64,000 nt of DNA from Akkermansiaceae bacterium. GTDB lineage: Bacteria; Verrucomicrobiota; Verrucomicrobiia; Verrucomicrobiales; Akkermansiaceae. Both the position numbers and the translations under genes were made by a program. The stretch covers positions 558,001-622,000 of the forward strand of contig CAJJBQ010000002.1 of assembly GCA_905182405.1 (NCBI GenBank), in the 5' to 3' direction. Below are positions 34,609 through 44,034 of this stretch, piece by piece; positions within the stretch are counted from its first letter, which is position 1, and the number at the start of each line of letters is the position of its first letter. The notes below the pieces were generated by a model that was given only the letters and a program-made list of their open reading frames with translations, had not been told where the DNA came from and made no database searches.

Positions 34609-36846
34609 ATGCGCCCTCAAATCCAGCTACTTTTGTCCTTCGTTGCAGTGATCTTTTTTTTAGGATGTGAGGGGGAAAAACGAAAAACAAAGGCCGATCG
34701 TATCGCCGAAGATCAGTATTTTAATGGAGCGGCAGTGAGTAGCTTGAGCGATCTTAAGAATGAAATTGGAGACGCCCCGACTGATTTTTTAAGACTCTTC
34801 AAAGACGACCCCATCCCCTGGCAGGCCTGGAACTCATCGATCACTGATAAAGCGAGATCTTGCCAAGCTCCCATTCTCGCCTTGGTTGTTTCATCACTGG
34901 ATGGTGGATGTCGGGACACCGCACTCAAGATATGCGCTAACAAAGAACTTCTCTCTCTATTTAAAGATAATAACGTTTGCACAATCATCGACATCCATGC
35001 AAACCCGGAAATTGGGCTGTTATCTTATTATCTGGCGAATGAAGCCCGCCAACAGATCGGATTTCCAATGCTCATTTGGATGAGTCATGAAGCTTCACCT
35101 ATCGGCTGGATCCCAATTGAGAACTTCAAGGAAAATAATCTAAAATCGGTCATTGAGAACTGGGCCCTCATGGTAAACCAAACTTGGACCGAGTCCTCGG
35201 ATTACGCCGTAATAAACAGCCGCCGCGAGGCGAAGAATCGCCAAAACCGCCTTGATTCGATGGTCCCCGAAGCGGAAAAAGACATCAATAGAAATAACCT
35301 TTTTTTTAGAAAGGCTCGACAGATCGTCTCCCTCTACGATCCCATCTCTCGAAGCATCGATGGTGCCGGTGGCCTCGTTCCCTCCAGCGCCCTGGAATTA
35401 CTTGTAAAAGCTTATTTATCACCCCAAATGCCGGAAGGAATTCGTAGAAGAGCTCGTGAGGGCATTTCAAGCGTCATTTCCGCTGTCGAAGAAGGGGCGA
35501 TCCATGATCCGCTCGATAGCCTTTATTTCTACGCCCGACGAAGTCAGGACTGGAGTCTCCCCGCGTTCTCAAAAGATCTCGGAACCCAGGCGCAGTATGC
35601 CTCCGCACTCATTCATTGTGGCCAAGCCATCAATGATCCCAATCTTATCAATTCGGGGACCAAGATTATCAAAATCCTCAAAGAAGACTGGCTCAATAAT
35701 AACTACACCAATGAATCGTCGCTACTGGAAAAGGATGTCCCAGGGGTATTTCTTTGGGATTGGATTGCCTTAGAGAAAACACTGAACCCTGCGGAAATAA
35801 AGCTGGCAGCACTCCTCTTTAACCTAAAAAGATCTGGTAATATTCCTTTGGTCTCCGATCCAACTTCTAAGTTCTTCCGACTTAATAACCTATCTTACCC
35901 TAACGATCTTCAAGAAATTGCCACCTCCGTATCTTCAACTCCAGAAGAAATCAGGCTACGCCTTGAGAAAGTGATCAACAAGCTGAAGGAACACCGTGAA
36001 GACACTGGTGCAATTTTTAGAGAAACTCAGGTTGCCGCTCAAGATCGAGCACAGTTCTGCCTTGCTCAGCTTGCGAATTGGACCACAACAGGGTCTCCCT
36101 TCGATCTGGCCGATGCCATCGCGAGCGCCAACGTCCTGCGCAATGAGCATCGACCTGATGGAAAAAGACTCATGCGATTCCCTTCGTCGTCTAAGGTTCG
36201 AGCACGAGGCGCTGACTATGCTCGCGCAATTCTGGCTGGCGTGCGAATTCATCAAGCGACCCTCGACCCTGAATGGCTTAAATGGTCGATTGCACTCACT
36301 CACGAGGCTCTCGAACATCTTTCCACAGAGGAACGACCCCTCATCCAAGAAACTCCCACCGAAGATCGGGTCATTCCGCTACATCTTTACAATTCATCGA
36401 TGGTTTTCTCCGAGTCCACTCTTGGTCTTTTTGACCAAGCGGTTTCAAAAATTGCAGCGCTCAACGAGGATGAAAAAATCACTTCGTTGCGAAACCGCCT
36501 CGGGAGGACACTTTCGACCTCCTGCGAACGCCTCCCCATCATCCACACAGATTTCATCAGCTCCTGCAGCTTGGGTAATGACCCACTCGTTGCCGTTCTG
36601 AGTGGTCAATTCGAAAACGCCTCATTCCAAGCCCTCCTCAGAGAGATCAATGCGCCTGAGTTCATATCATTCATTGTCATCAGAGATGATCACGAAAGCA
36701 AACTGCTCACCCCTCTTCCCGAATTCGAGCGACCAAGCACAGCAACAGGAATCACTTTGCTTCGTGACGAGAAAATTATAGGCCAAGCTTCTGATATTGC
36801 AGAATTCCGGAAACTTCTTCAGCAAGCACTCTTGCAAAAAGAATGA
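34609..36846 (+). CDS. YyaL/DUF255-like lipoprotein with degenerate thioredoxin domain
   Basis: 745 residues from ATG 34609. The N-terminus is a lipoprotein signal (LLLSFVAVIFFLGC, lipidated Cys at about residue 20). The order of segments follows YyaL/spermatogenesis-associated-20 proteins: a thioredoxin-like start (residues 75-170: IPWQAWNSSITDKARSCQAP, then CTIIDIHANPEIG), SIDGAGGLVP in the place of the GGF-x-D-xP motif, and an (alpha/alpha)6-like helical body. The usual CHWCHVM active site is absent. Enzyme activity is therefore doubtful; it may be a periplasmic binding or scaffold protein. Divergent from the ParA gene with 130 bases between starts. Confidence 0.7.
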   Translation: MRPQIQLLLSFVAVIFFLGCEGEKRKTKADRIAEDQYFNGAAVSSLSDLKNEIGDAPTDFLRLFKDDPIPWQAWNSSITDKARSCQAPILALVVSSLDGGCRDTALKICANKELLSLFKDNNVCTIIDIHANPEIGLLSYYLANEARQQIGFPMLIWMSHEASPIGWIPIENFKENNLKSVIENWALMVNQTWTESSDYAVINSRREAKNRQNRLDSMVPEAEKDINRNNLFFRKARQIVSLYDPISRSIDGAGGLVPSSALELLVKAYLSPQMPEGIRRRAREGISSVISAVEEGAIHDPLDSLYFYARRSQDWSLPAFSKDLGTQAQYASALIHCGQAINDPNLINSGTKIIKILKEDWLNNNYTNESSLLEKDVPGVFLWDWIALEKTLNPAEIKLAALLFNLKRSGNIPLVSDPTSKFFRLNNLSYPNDLQEIATSVSSTPEEIRLRLEKVINKLKEHREDTGAIFRETQVAAQDRAQFCLAQLANWTTTGSPFDLADAIASANVLRNEHRPDGKRLMRFPSSSKVRARGADYARAILAGVRIHQATLDPEWLKWSIALTHEALEHLSTEERPLIQETPTEDRVIPLHLYNSSMVFSESTLGLFDQAVSKIAALNEDEKITSLRNRLGRTLSTSCERLPIIHTDFISSCSLGNDPLVAVLSGQFENASFQALLREINAPEFISFIVIRDDHESKLLTPLPEFERPSTATGITLLRDEKIIGQASDIAEFRKLLQQALLQKE

Positions 36847-36883
36847 TTGGCAGGCGACATTAGGAATATAAAGATTGCCCCGC

Positions 36884-38161
36884 ATGCAAAACAAAATTCT
36901 GCTTCACATCCTAGCGACCACAGCACTTGGGATGAGTTCATCACTCGCTGACACGATCACCCTAAAGTCGGGTAAAGTTTTTGAGGGTAGGGTATTAGAG
37001 GAAAACGCGACCGATTATATTCTCGAAATTCAAATCACCGCCACCATTAAAGACCGCAAGACAGTCAAGAAAACTGACGTCGAATCGATTGTCGCTGAAG
37101 CACCAGACCTCAAACCTTATGAGTCAATCAAGGATACTCTCCCAACTCCTGACCAGCTTTCAGAGGGAGATTATCAAGAATTGATTGAGCCAGTTCGTAG
37201 CTTTGTTAAAAAATACCCGAAGTCCGAGTATATCAACGAAGTTAAAAAAATGCTCTCCACTCTTGAAGAGGAATCAAAGCGAGTCGAAGCGGGAGATGTA
37301 AGGCTGAGTGGCGAATGGATTTCTAAAGCTGACTGGGATTCCAACGCATACGAATTGGATGCTCAGCTTGCCTTGGGGAAAATAAAATTGGCCGCACTTC
37401 GGAGACAATACCGTCAGGCCATGCTCGCCAGTGATGAACTCAGCAATTCCTTCCCCCTCTCCGAGGCGCTCAATGAGTCGGAGGATATCGCGAAAATCAT
37501 CCTTCCAAAATATCTTAGAATCATTTCAGCGAAAGCAGCCACCGCTAAGGAAAAATTCGAACAACGAGAAAAGAACCTCAACAACCTCCCTTCCCGAGAT
37601 GCCAAACGCGTCAAACTGGAAATCGATGCCCAAACTGCTCGCCACAATGCTGAAATGGAAAAAGCACGAGAATCACGGACCAGATGGCTCCCTGAAAACG
37701 ACTTTGATGAGAAAGGGCTCAAAAATCTTGAGCGAAGCATCTCAACGGCAATCTCCAGTCACAGTCGCCCAATCCGTGATAAGAAAAACTTTAGCCAACT
37801 TTACCGGGATGCATGGGCCGCCGCTAGCGCGAGTGACATAAAAACAACCGAAAAGATTATTTCCACTCTTCGGTCAGGCAAAGTTGCAGAGGAATATTTG
37901 GAACTTCTTGAAGCTCAACTTGAGGCTAATCCTGCGCCAGAAACCCCTAAGGAAGAAACTAAGAAGGCGGAACCGAAGCCTGAACCAGTCAAAAAGAAGC
38001 TTAAAAACACGAAACCTGAAAAGGCGGAATCTGAAGGATCATCGGAGGTTGAGGAAGAATCATCGATAATGGGACTTATCTACGGAATTCTGGGCCTCGC
38101 TATCATCGGCATTCTTGTTGGATTGGTTCTCAAGAGTCGCAAAACTGACGGAGGGCAGTAA
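36884..38161 (+). CDS. Secreted PTPD-motif protein with C-terminal membrane anchor
   Basis: 425 residues from ATG 36884. A Sec-type signal (MQNKILLHILATTALGMSSSLA) is followed by TITLKSGKVFEGRVLEENAT, a beta-rich module seen in many verrucomicrobial envelope proteins. DTLPTPDQLSEGDYQELIEP then carries the PTPD sequence, and VKKYPKSEYINEVKKML looks like a TPR-type element. Residues 180-330 are helical and charged, followed by a Lys/Glu/Pro-rich linker and a last transmembrane helix (IMGLIYGILGLAIIGILVGL). Function unknown; probably periplasmic, anchored by its C-terminus. It follows the YyaL-like gene by 37 bases. Confidence 0.7.
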   Translation: MQNKILLHILATTALGMSSSLADTITLKSGKVFEGRVLEENATDYILEIQITATIKDRKTVKKTDVESIVAEAPDLKPYESIKDTLPTPDQLSEGDYQELIEPVRSFVKKYPKSEYINEVKKMLSTLEEESKRVEAGDVRLSGEWISKADWDSNAYELDAQLALGKIKLAALRRQYRQAMLASDELSNSFPLSEALNESEDIAKIILPKYLRIISAKAATAKEKFEQREKNLNNLPSRDAKRVKLEIDAQTARHNAEMEKARESRTRWLPENDFDEKGLKNLERSISTAISSHSRPIRDKKNFSQLYRDAWAAASASDIKTTEKIISTLRSGKVAEEYLELLEAQLEANPAPETPKEETKKAEPKPEPVKKKLKNTKPEKAESEGSSEVEEESSIMGLIYGILGLAIIGILVGLVLKSRKTDGGQ

Positions 38162-38170
38162 ACTAATATC

Positions 38171-38761
38171 ATGAGCGACCGTAGAGCGTCACAGAACCGC
38201 CAGACTGCTGAAACCAAAATCAGCTTGAGTTTGAATCTCGACGGTGAAGGGAAATCCGACATTAATACCGGAGTCCCCTTTTTCGACCACATGTTGACCC
38301 TCTTTTCTCGTCACTCGGCAATCGACCTCGATGTCAAAGTCGATGGCGATATTGAAGTCGATTACCATCACACTGTCGAAGATACTGGAATTGTTCTGGG
38401 CGAATGCCTCAAAGAGGCTCTTGGAGATAAAGCAGGTATCAGACGCTACGGACACGCCTATATTCCGATGGACGAGACGTTAAGCAGAACTGTCATCGAC
38501 CTCAGCAATCGACCTCATCTTGAATTCAACGCGCCCGCAAACACCCCTTCGGCGCAGAACTTCCCCTTCACCTATGTGGAAGAATTCTGCCGAGCCGTGA
38601 CAACCAATCTTAGGGCAAATGTGCACATCGAATTACTGTACGGGCGAGATGGACACCACATCGCTGAGTCCATCTTCAAATCTTTGGCCCGAGCCCTTCG
38701 AATTGCCACTGAAAAGGACCCGCACCAAGTAGGAATTCCTTCGACTAAGGAAGTCCTTTGA
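38171..38761 (+). CDS. hisB: Imidazoleglycerol-phosphate dehydratase
   Basis: 196 residues, monofunctional HisB. Metal-binding motifs VDYHHTVEDTGIVLG and YGRDGHHIAESIFKSLARAL are intact, with GVPFFDHMLTLFSRHS near the N-terminus and LSNRPHLEF in the middle. It catalyses the sixth step of histidine synthesis. It is 9 bases after the preceding gene and 4 bases before hisH. Confidence 0.96.
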   Translation: MSDRRASQNRQTAETKISLSLNLDGEGKSDINTGVPFFDHMLTLFSRHSAIDLDVKVDGDIEVDYHHTVEDTGIVLGECLKEALGDKAGIRRYGHAYIPMDETLSRTVIDLSNRPHLEFNAPANTPSAQNFPFTYVEEFCRAVTTNLRANVHIELLYGRDGHHIAESIFKSLARALRIATEKDPHQVGIPSTKEVL

Positions 38762-38765
38762 TCAG

Positions 38766-39377
38766 ATGAAGTTAGGAATGATCGACTACGGGCGGGGGAA
38801 TCTCCGCAGCGTTATGAACGCCTGCCGTGCTTTGGGCCACGAACCTCAAATAGTCACTAAGCGAGCAGACTTCGAGGAACTCACGCACATCATCTTTCCG
38901 GGACAAGGTGCTTTTGGCGATTGTATGGAGAGCCTGGCTCGGCTCGATTTGATCGACCCGCTCCGGCAGTGGATCGAAGAAGATCGTCCTTATCTTGGAA
39001 TCTGCGTGGGCTTTCAGTTACTTTTTTGCTCCAGCGAAGAATCACCAGGCGTCGCTGGACTCGGAGTGATTTCAGGAGATTGTAAGCGCTTCATTAGCTC
39101 CAACGTCAAGATCCCTCACATGGGATGGAATAACGTCCAGCTTTCAAATTCCCAATCCCGATATTGGCAGGAACTCACTGAGGATCCCTATTTCTACTTC
39201 GTTCATTCCTTTTATCCCATTGCGGAAAATGAGAGCGATGTTGCGGCTACCTGCCACTACGGCGATGAACGATTCTGTGCAGCCATCGAGCGTGGCAATC
39301 TCCTTGCCACCCAGTTTCACCCTGAGAAGAGTCAGCATCGCGGACTACAATTACTCGAGAACTTCCTTGAGGCATAG
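38766..39377 (+). CDS. hisH: Imidazole glycerol phosphate synthase, glutaminase subunit
   Basis: 203 residues, class I glutamine amidotransferase. The nucleophile region is YLGICVGFQLLF and the catalytic His/Glu lie in TQFHPEKSQHRGLQLLENF. MIDYGRGNLRSVMNACRALG is the typical start. It supplies ammonia to HisF; hisF and hisA are not in this window, so the pathway is split. Confidence 0.96.
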   Translation: MKLGMIDYGRGNLRSVMNACRALGHEPQIVTKRADFEELTHIIFPGQGAFGDCMESLARLDLIDPLRQWIEEDRPYLGICVGFQLLFCSSEESPGVAGLGVISGDCKRFISSNVKIPHMGWNNVQLSNSQSRYWQELTEDPYFYFVHSFYPIAENESDVAATCHYGDERFCAAIERGNLLATQFHPEKSQHRGLQLLENFLEA

Positions 39378-39431
39378 CGGCCCGCCCGAATTTCCCCGAG
39401 GGGGCGTTGGGGGTCAAGATTACGAATCCCT

Positions 39432-40529
39432 TTAAGAGGTAACACGCATCGGCATCAGAACATAAAGGAACGCGTCCTCGGTTCTTAGCACTCCGGGGCT
39501 CATCTCATCGATGAGATCGAGATGCACATTTTCATCATCGAGCGCGCGAAGAGGCGCCTGCAGAAAGTCTGGATTGAAGGCTATTGCGAATTCTTTTCCG
39601 TCATACTTCACCTCGACAGATTCGTTAGCCTCACCAATATCCGGGCTGTTTGCGGCAACACCTAGTTCGTTGGCTCCAAAGCTGAGCTTCACCGAATTTG
39701 ATTTTTCAGAAGAGAGAAGGGAAACACGACGAACGGTCTCAAGGAGAGCTTCTCGCCCCACGGTAAGACGTTCTTTCGTTTCAGCTGGGATTACCTGACG
39801 ATAATTGGGGTAATTTCCTTCGATCAATTTACTGACAATAATACTACTTCCAATTTCAAAGCAAACTTGATTATCACTCAATCGAAGAGTCAAATCACCC
39901 TCCGAATTGAGGAGCCGCTGGAGCTCTTGCACGGCTTTAGTTGGAATAATAAAGTCAGTCTCATGACTCGCAGGGAACTCTAAATCGTTGTCAACCATCG
40001 CCAAGCGACGTCCGTCAGTCGCAACGAGGGTCAACTTACCCTCTTTAAATGAGGTAAAGATTCCATTGAGAACATAGCGAGTTTCATCAGTAGAAATCGC
40101 ATACGAAGTCTTCTTGAGGCCATCTCGGAGAAGATTTTGCGGAATCTGATATTCTTTGGCATCCTGGAAATCAGCGAGGGGTGGAAACTCAGTGTCAGGC
40201 AGGCCAATAATCTTGAAAAAACTGGGACCGCTCTTAATGCTGGCAATATTTTTGGAATCGACAGAAACCTCCACCTCAGCGGACGGAAGTTCTCGAATAA
40301 TGTTCACCAAGCGTTTAACTGGCAGAGTCGTCGACCCTGTTTTGGAAACCTCGGCCTCAGCGGTTCCACTGACACCAACATCTAGATCAGTCGTCGTTAG
40401 ACGCAGACCAGAATCGGAGGCCTCAATCAGGACATTGGAAAGGATTGGGAGTGTCGTCCGACTACTCACTACATGCTGCACTTGCTGCAGCCCATCCAAG
40501 AAAGCCTCTTTTGCAATCTGAAACTTCAT
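39432..40529 (-). CDS. dnaN: DNA polymerase III beta sliding clamp
   Basis: 365 residues with the three-domain clamp pattern: FLDGLQQVQHVVSSRTTLPILSNV, then YVLNGIFTSFKEGKLTLVATDGRRLAM, and the C-terminal MSPGVLRTEDAFLYVLMPMRV. It rings DNA and tethers polymerase III. Placed 89 bases after dnaA on the same strand, the common dnaA-dnaN order; recF and gyrB do not follow. Confidence 0.97.
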   Translation of the reverse strand: MKFQIAKEAFLDGLQQVQHVVSSRTTLPILSNVLIEASDSGLRLTTTDLDVGVSGTAEAEVSKTGSTTLPVKRLVNIIRELPSAEVEVSVDSKNIASIKSGPSFFKIIGLPDTEFPPLADFQDAKEYQIPQNLLRDGLKKTSYAISTDETRYVLNGIFTSFKEGKLTLVATDGRRLAMVDNDLEFPASHETDFIIPTKAVQELQRLLNSEGDLTLRLSDNQVCFEIGSSIIVSKLIEGNYPNYRQVIPAETKERLTVGREALLETVRRVSLLSSEKSNSVKLSFGANELGVAANSPDIGEANESVEVKYDGKEFAIAFNPDFLQAPLRALDDENVHLDLIDEMSPGVLRTEDAFLYVLMPMRVTS

Positions 40530-40618
40530 ACAAATAAATCACCCAGTTCGGGAGAGATGAAAGTTGACCCTACCGCCCCAGCTTTGCAAGTAATTACTTA
40601 AGAATTCGGAACTTTCTC

Positions 40619-42076
40619 TCAGCGCTGTAAAACAGCGATCAGCTTCTCAACCACCGCTTTGACCTCAGTATTAACCTCAATCTCTTGTTCAACCCTTTTG
40701 CAGGCATGAATCACGGTGCCATGATCACGTCGACCAAACGCTTCACCAATCTCCACGAGAGAGTGATTTGTGAGCTGTCGGCTCAGCGCCATTGCAATTT
40801 GTCTCGGGAAGGCAATGCTTGAAGGACGGCGTCGACTTGACATATCAGCCAAGCTCAAATCATACTGCTCACAAATCGCTTTTTGAATGGCATCTATCGT
40901 GATCTGGCGCGAGTTCTCATCACGAATCAAATCACGAAGGAGATCGTCGACTTTCGCGATCGTCATTTCCTCCGAAGAAAGGAAGCTGAAGCTTGCGACT
41001 CTCGTCAAAGCCCCTTCAAGACGACGCACATTGCTCTGAATGAGATTTGCAATATGGAAAATCACCTCGTCTTCGAGGACGACATTCCACTGCTCCATTT
41101 TCCGCTGAAGAATGGCGACTCGAGTTTCAAAACCCGGAGTCTGAAGTTCAACAGTGAGTCCACTCTCAAAGCGGCTGACGAGCCGTGGCTCAAGCTGCTG
41201 GATTTCGTGGGCCGGCCGATCACAAGTCAACACGAGTTGGGTCCGGGTATTCAAAAGTCCGCTGAAGGTATGGAAAAACTCGTCTTGAGTTCGCTCTTTT
41301 CCCGCGAGAAATTGGATATCATCGATGAGCATGATATCGGCCGTGCGGTAGGACTTTCGAAAGGAATCAAGATTCCCCTTTCTGACCGCATCGATAAATT
41401 CATTGGCAAATTGCTCCGCCGTCAGGAAAACCACTTTAGCTTTCGGCTCACTGATAAGCAATTGTTGGGCAATGGAAGACATCAAGTGAGTTTTGCCGAG
41501 GCCCGCACGACCGTGGATGAAAAGTGGATTGAAGCTGCGCCCTTCACCTGAAGCAACAGCGGAGCAAGCTGCATGCGCAAACTGGCTATTATCACCCACC
41601 ACGAAACTCTCAAAATTGAACTCAGGATTAATTCCCATTTTTTTGAGCTTCCGCTCAAGAGCGACTGTCTTGGGTGATTCCTCATCCTGCTTAACGACCT
41701 TCACCTGTTCGCTAACGCTTGCTGAACCACGAGCGACTTTCTTAACAGAAGGTGCCACTTCTTCACCGAGAACTCTGATAAATGCTTGAGTGTGGATTCC
41801 AGCGCCTTCAGCAAAGGCCGCACGCACTTCGTCCATGTAGTTGGTCTCAATCCAAATCTGCTGCATGTCTGAGTTGACCCCAATAACAGCGGGCCCACGT
41901 TCGTCATCTTCGATGAGCTCCGCACTCTTGAACCAACGGCTAAATGCATCTGCGCTAAGATACTCATTTAGCTTAATTTTTACCTTTTCCCAAACCTCAA
42001 CTGAGGTTCCGGCAGAATCTACAGCTGCGCTCGTTTCTTTCTCTTTAGTTCGACCCCCGTCTTGCTCGTTTTTCAT
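40619..42076 (-). CDS. dnaA: Chromosomal replication initiator DnaA
   Basis: 485 residues. Domain I (residues 25-110) is followed by a linker and domain III with FNPLFIHGRAGLGKTHLMSS (Walker A), IMLIDDIQFLAGKERTQDEF (Walker B) and FESGLTVELQTPG. Domain IV has SSRRRPSSIAFPRQIAMALSRQL and FGRRDHGTVIHACKRV, the DnaA-box recognition helix. Start at ATG 42074-42076. A consensus DnaA box lies 9 bases upstream, compatible with autoregulation or an origin. Confidence 0.97.
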   Translation of the reverse strand: MKNEQDGGRTKEKETSAAVDSAGTSVEVWEKVKIKLNEYLSADAFSRWFKSAELIEDDERGPAVIGVNSDMQQIWIETNYMDEVRAAFAEGAGIHTQAFIRVLGEEVAPSVKKVARGSASVSEQVKVVKQDEESPKTVALERKLKKMGINPEFNFESFVVGDNSQFAHAACSAVASGEGRSFNPLFIHGRAGLGKTHLMSSIAQQLLISEPKAKVVFLTAEQFANEFIDAVRKGNLDSFRKSYRTADIMLIDDIQFLAGKERTQDEFFHTFSGLLNTRTQLVLTCDRPAHEIQQLEPRLVSRFESGLTVELQTPGFETRVAILQRKMEQWNVVLEDEVIFHIANLIQSNVRRLEGALTRVASFSFLSSEEMTIAKVDDLLRDLIRDENSRQITIDAIQKAICEQYDLSLADMSSRRRPSSIAFPRQIAMALSRQLTNHSLVEIGEAFGRRDHGTVIHACKRVEQEIEVNTEVKAVVEKLIAVLQR

Positions 42077-42292
42077 GTGGTGCGTGTGAATAATAGATCG
42101 TGGTGTATGAAATTAGGAGAGTCGGTAAACTTCCGTTGCGGCGGGGGAGACCGTAGCGACAATGGGGATATTCGCATTGTCCAAAAGACCAAAACTGAGA
42201 AAAAGAAATAAAGTTTTTTTTTCAACATTTCCACAAGGGTTCCACGCCATCACTCTTTAGAATCTCTTTTTTTTTTTCTTAAGAGAGGTAAA
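42077..42292. other. dnaA upstream region, candidate replication origin
   Basis: A 216-base gene-free stretch. TTATTCACA (minus strand, 42085-42093) fits the DnaA-box consensus TTWTNCACA, and ATTTCCACA near 42228 has two mismatches. An A/T-rich block with runs of T (about 42200-42290) could serve as an unwinding element. With only one good box this may instead be the dnaA promoter region. Confidence 0.4.
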
Positions 42293-43918
42293 TCAGTCCT
42301 CCATTTTGGACTCTATCAAAGCCCCCAAAAGGCCACCTCCGAGAGTAAGGAAGGTTCCGATGGGCCACATCCACGGTGAATAAAATAATGCGGATAACTT
42401 TCCCTCCTTCAGCTCATACCAGGGCAAAGCCGCAAGCTCAGAACCAAAGGACCACCCGGCCTTTTCAAGAAGAATCCAAACATCCAGTCTCACGAACATC
42501 GTAATAACAAAGGAGATTACTGCACCAATCAAGATCCCACGAAAGCTCCCCTTACCTATCAGGGCACACAGGAACATCCCTAACAAGGGTCCCATCGTGT
42601 AGGTCGTCATTCCAAAAGCGAGAGGCAAGATCGGGATTTCCATCTCCGTTTGCGCGTGGCGCATGAGCAACGTAAAAGCGGTCAGCGCGATCCCCCAAAC
42701 CACGACCCACCGGCGTGACTGGCTCACCAAAGAAGCCTGACTCACTTTAACGTTTCCGTTCTCCGGATTATGAATGAGTGAAATAGTCGTCTGACTGAGA
42801 GCCGCAAGAATTGAATCCAAACTCGAAATGGCCGCCGCAAAAACTCCCGCCAAAATCAAACCTGCAAGTCCAGGAGGAAGCTCGCTGACAATCCATACCG
42901 GAAAGACGTGATCGCCACTGGGCATGGGAACCCCTCCATCCGCAATGGAGGCAGACGCCCCTTCTTTCATGAAATTGAGCGACTCTGCAATAACGCCTTC
43001 TTGAGGATTATTGAGGTAAAAGACGAACAGGGCTGCCCCTACCAGAAGCATCAAATATGTGAGACCTTGCCCCACGGAACTCCAGATAATCGCCTTCCGT
43101 GCGTCTCCCGCATTTTTGCAGCAGAACATTCTTTGCGCATTCAACTGATCGACCCCGAATGCCGTTAGGTTTTGAAAGGGCACCGCAAAAATCGCGACCC
43201 AGAATGTGAACTTTAATTCAGGACCAAATCCGAAGCGGCCATCCCACAACTTTGTCTTCCCTGAATCCCCTGCTTGAGTCCAAAATTGAGACCAGCCTCC
43301 GTCCAAAGAACCCACAATCCAAAAGATCGTGATCAGGCCACCAATCGTGAAGAGCATAAATTGCATCACGTCAGTCCAGATCACCGTCCTCATCCCACCC
43401 ATAAGAGTCCAACCAATCGCGAAAAAACCGATCACCAAAATACAAAGATCAAAGGACCAACCCGTTACAACCGTTAGCGGAAGAGCCGCCACCAGCACTC
43501 TGACGCTTTGACCCAAAATCGATCCTACGGTGAAGAAAATAGTCGCCAATGTCTTTAACTGAGGCTTGATGCGACGCCCCATGTAGTCATAGGGGCTGTA
43601 TATCTCATCCTCATAAAACACTTTTACAAACACCATTCCCACAATCACCCGCCCAATGATCGAACCAATCCCCCAAAGCATGTAAGTAAAATTCCCTCCG
43701 GCAGCCATCACTCCACCAGGCACCCCGATAAAGGTCACCCCACTGATTTCGGTCGCGATGATCGACCCTGAAACAGCCCACCAGGGAAGTGATTTCCCGC
43801 CCGCAAAGAAATCTTTGATCGTCGCCTGCTTACCGCCCATGCGATGCCCGATCACCGTGGTCAGCACGAGGTAACCTACGAGCACCAGGATATCGATATT
43901 GGTAAAATAATCAGGCAT
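42293..43918 (-). CDS. Sodium/solute symporter (SSF family)
   Basis: About 541 residues from ATG 43916-43918 (MPDYFTNIDILVLVGYLVLT); the frame begins 18 codons earlier with polar residues. Thirteen to fourteen helices are visible. SSF landmarks are FFAGGKSLPWWAVSGSIIATEISGVTFIGVPG (helices 1-2) and the later GLAGLILAGVFAAAISSLDSILAALSQTTI. Usual substrates are sugars, amino acids or organic acids; the sequence does not say which. The gene is transcribed toward dnaA. Confidence 0.9.
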   Translation of the reverse strand: MPDYFTNIDILVLVGYLVLTTVIGHRMGGKQATIKDFFAGGKSLPWWAVSGSIIATEISGVTFIGVPGGVMAAGGNFTYMLWGIGSIIGRVIVGMVFVKVFYEDEIYSPYDYMGRRIKPQLKTLATIFFTVGSILGQSVRVLVAALPLTVVTGWSFDLCILVIGFFAIGWTLMGGMRTVIWTDVMQFMLFTIGGLITIFWIVGSLDGGWSQFWTQAGDSGKTKLWDGRFGFGPELKFTFWVAIFAVPFQNLTAFGVDQLNAQRMFCCKNAGDARKAIIWSSVGQGLTYLMLLVGAALFVFYLNNPQEGVIAESLNFMKEGASASIADGGVPMPSGDHVFPVWIVSELPPGLAGLILAGVFAAAISSLDSILAALSQTTISLIHNPENGNVKVSQASLVSQSRRWVVVWGIALTAFTLLMRHAQTEMEIPILPLAFGMTTYTMGPLLGMFLCALIGKGSFRGILIGAVISFVITMFVRLDVWILLEKAGWSFGSELAALPWYELKEGKLSALFYSPWMWPIGTFLTLGGGLLGALIESKMED

Positions 43919-44019
43919 GCAAGAAGTTGTCCGAATGCCTCCGACCTGTCGATATTCCTCTTCACGACACATTAGCCTTGTGACTAGAGTCGTTACTTCC
44001 TAGTTTGCAGAAACCTTAG

Positions 44020-44034
44020 AAGGAGGAACTTATT
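44020..44034 (+). promoter_or_regulatory. Strong ribosome binding site leading to an ATT start codon
   Basis: AAGGAGGA at 44020-44027 is followed after AACTT by ATT (44032-44034), the ideal distance for initiation. An in-frame TAG at 44017-44019 closes the frame upstream, and no ATG, GTG, TTG or CTG occurs in frame before 44116. Confidence 0.7.

Noticed and set aside
37930..38060. Tandem repeat or CRISPR-like array
   Set aside because: It is the low-complexity Lys/Glu/Pro linker of the PTPD-motif protein; no regularly spaced repeats were found anywhere in the window.
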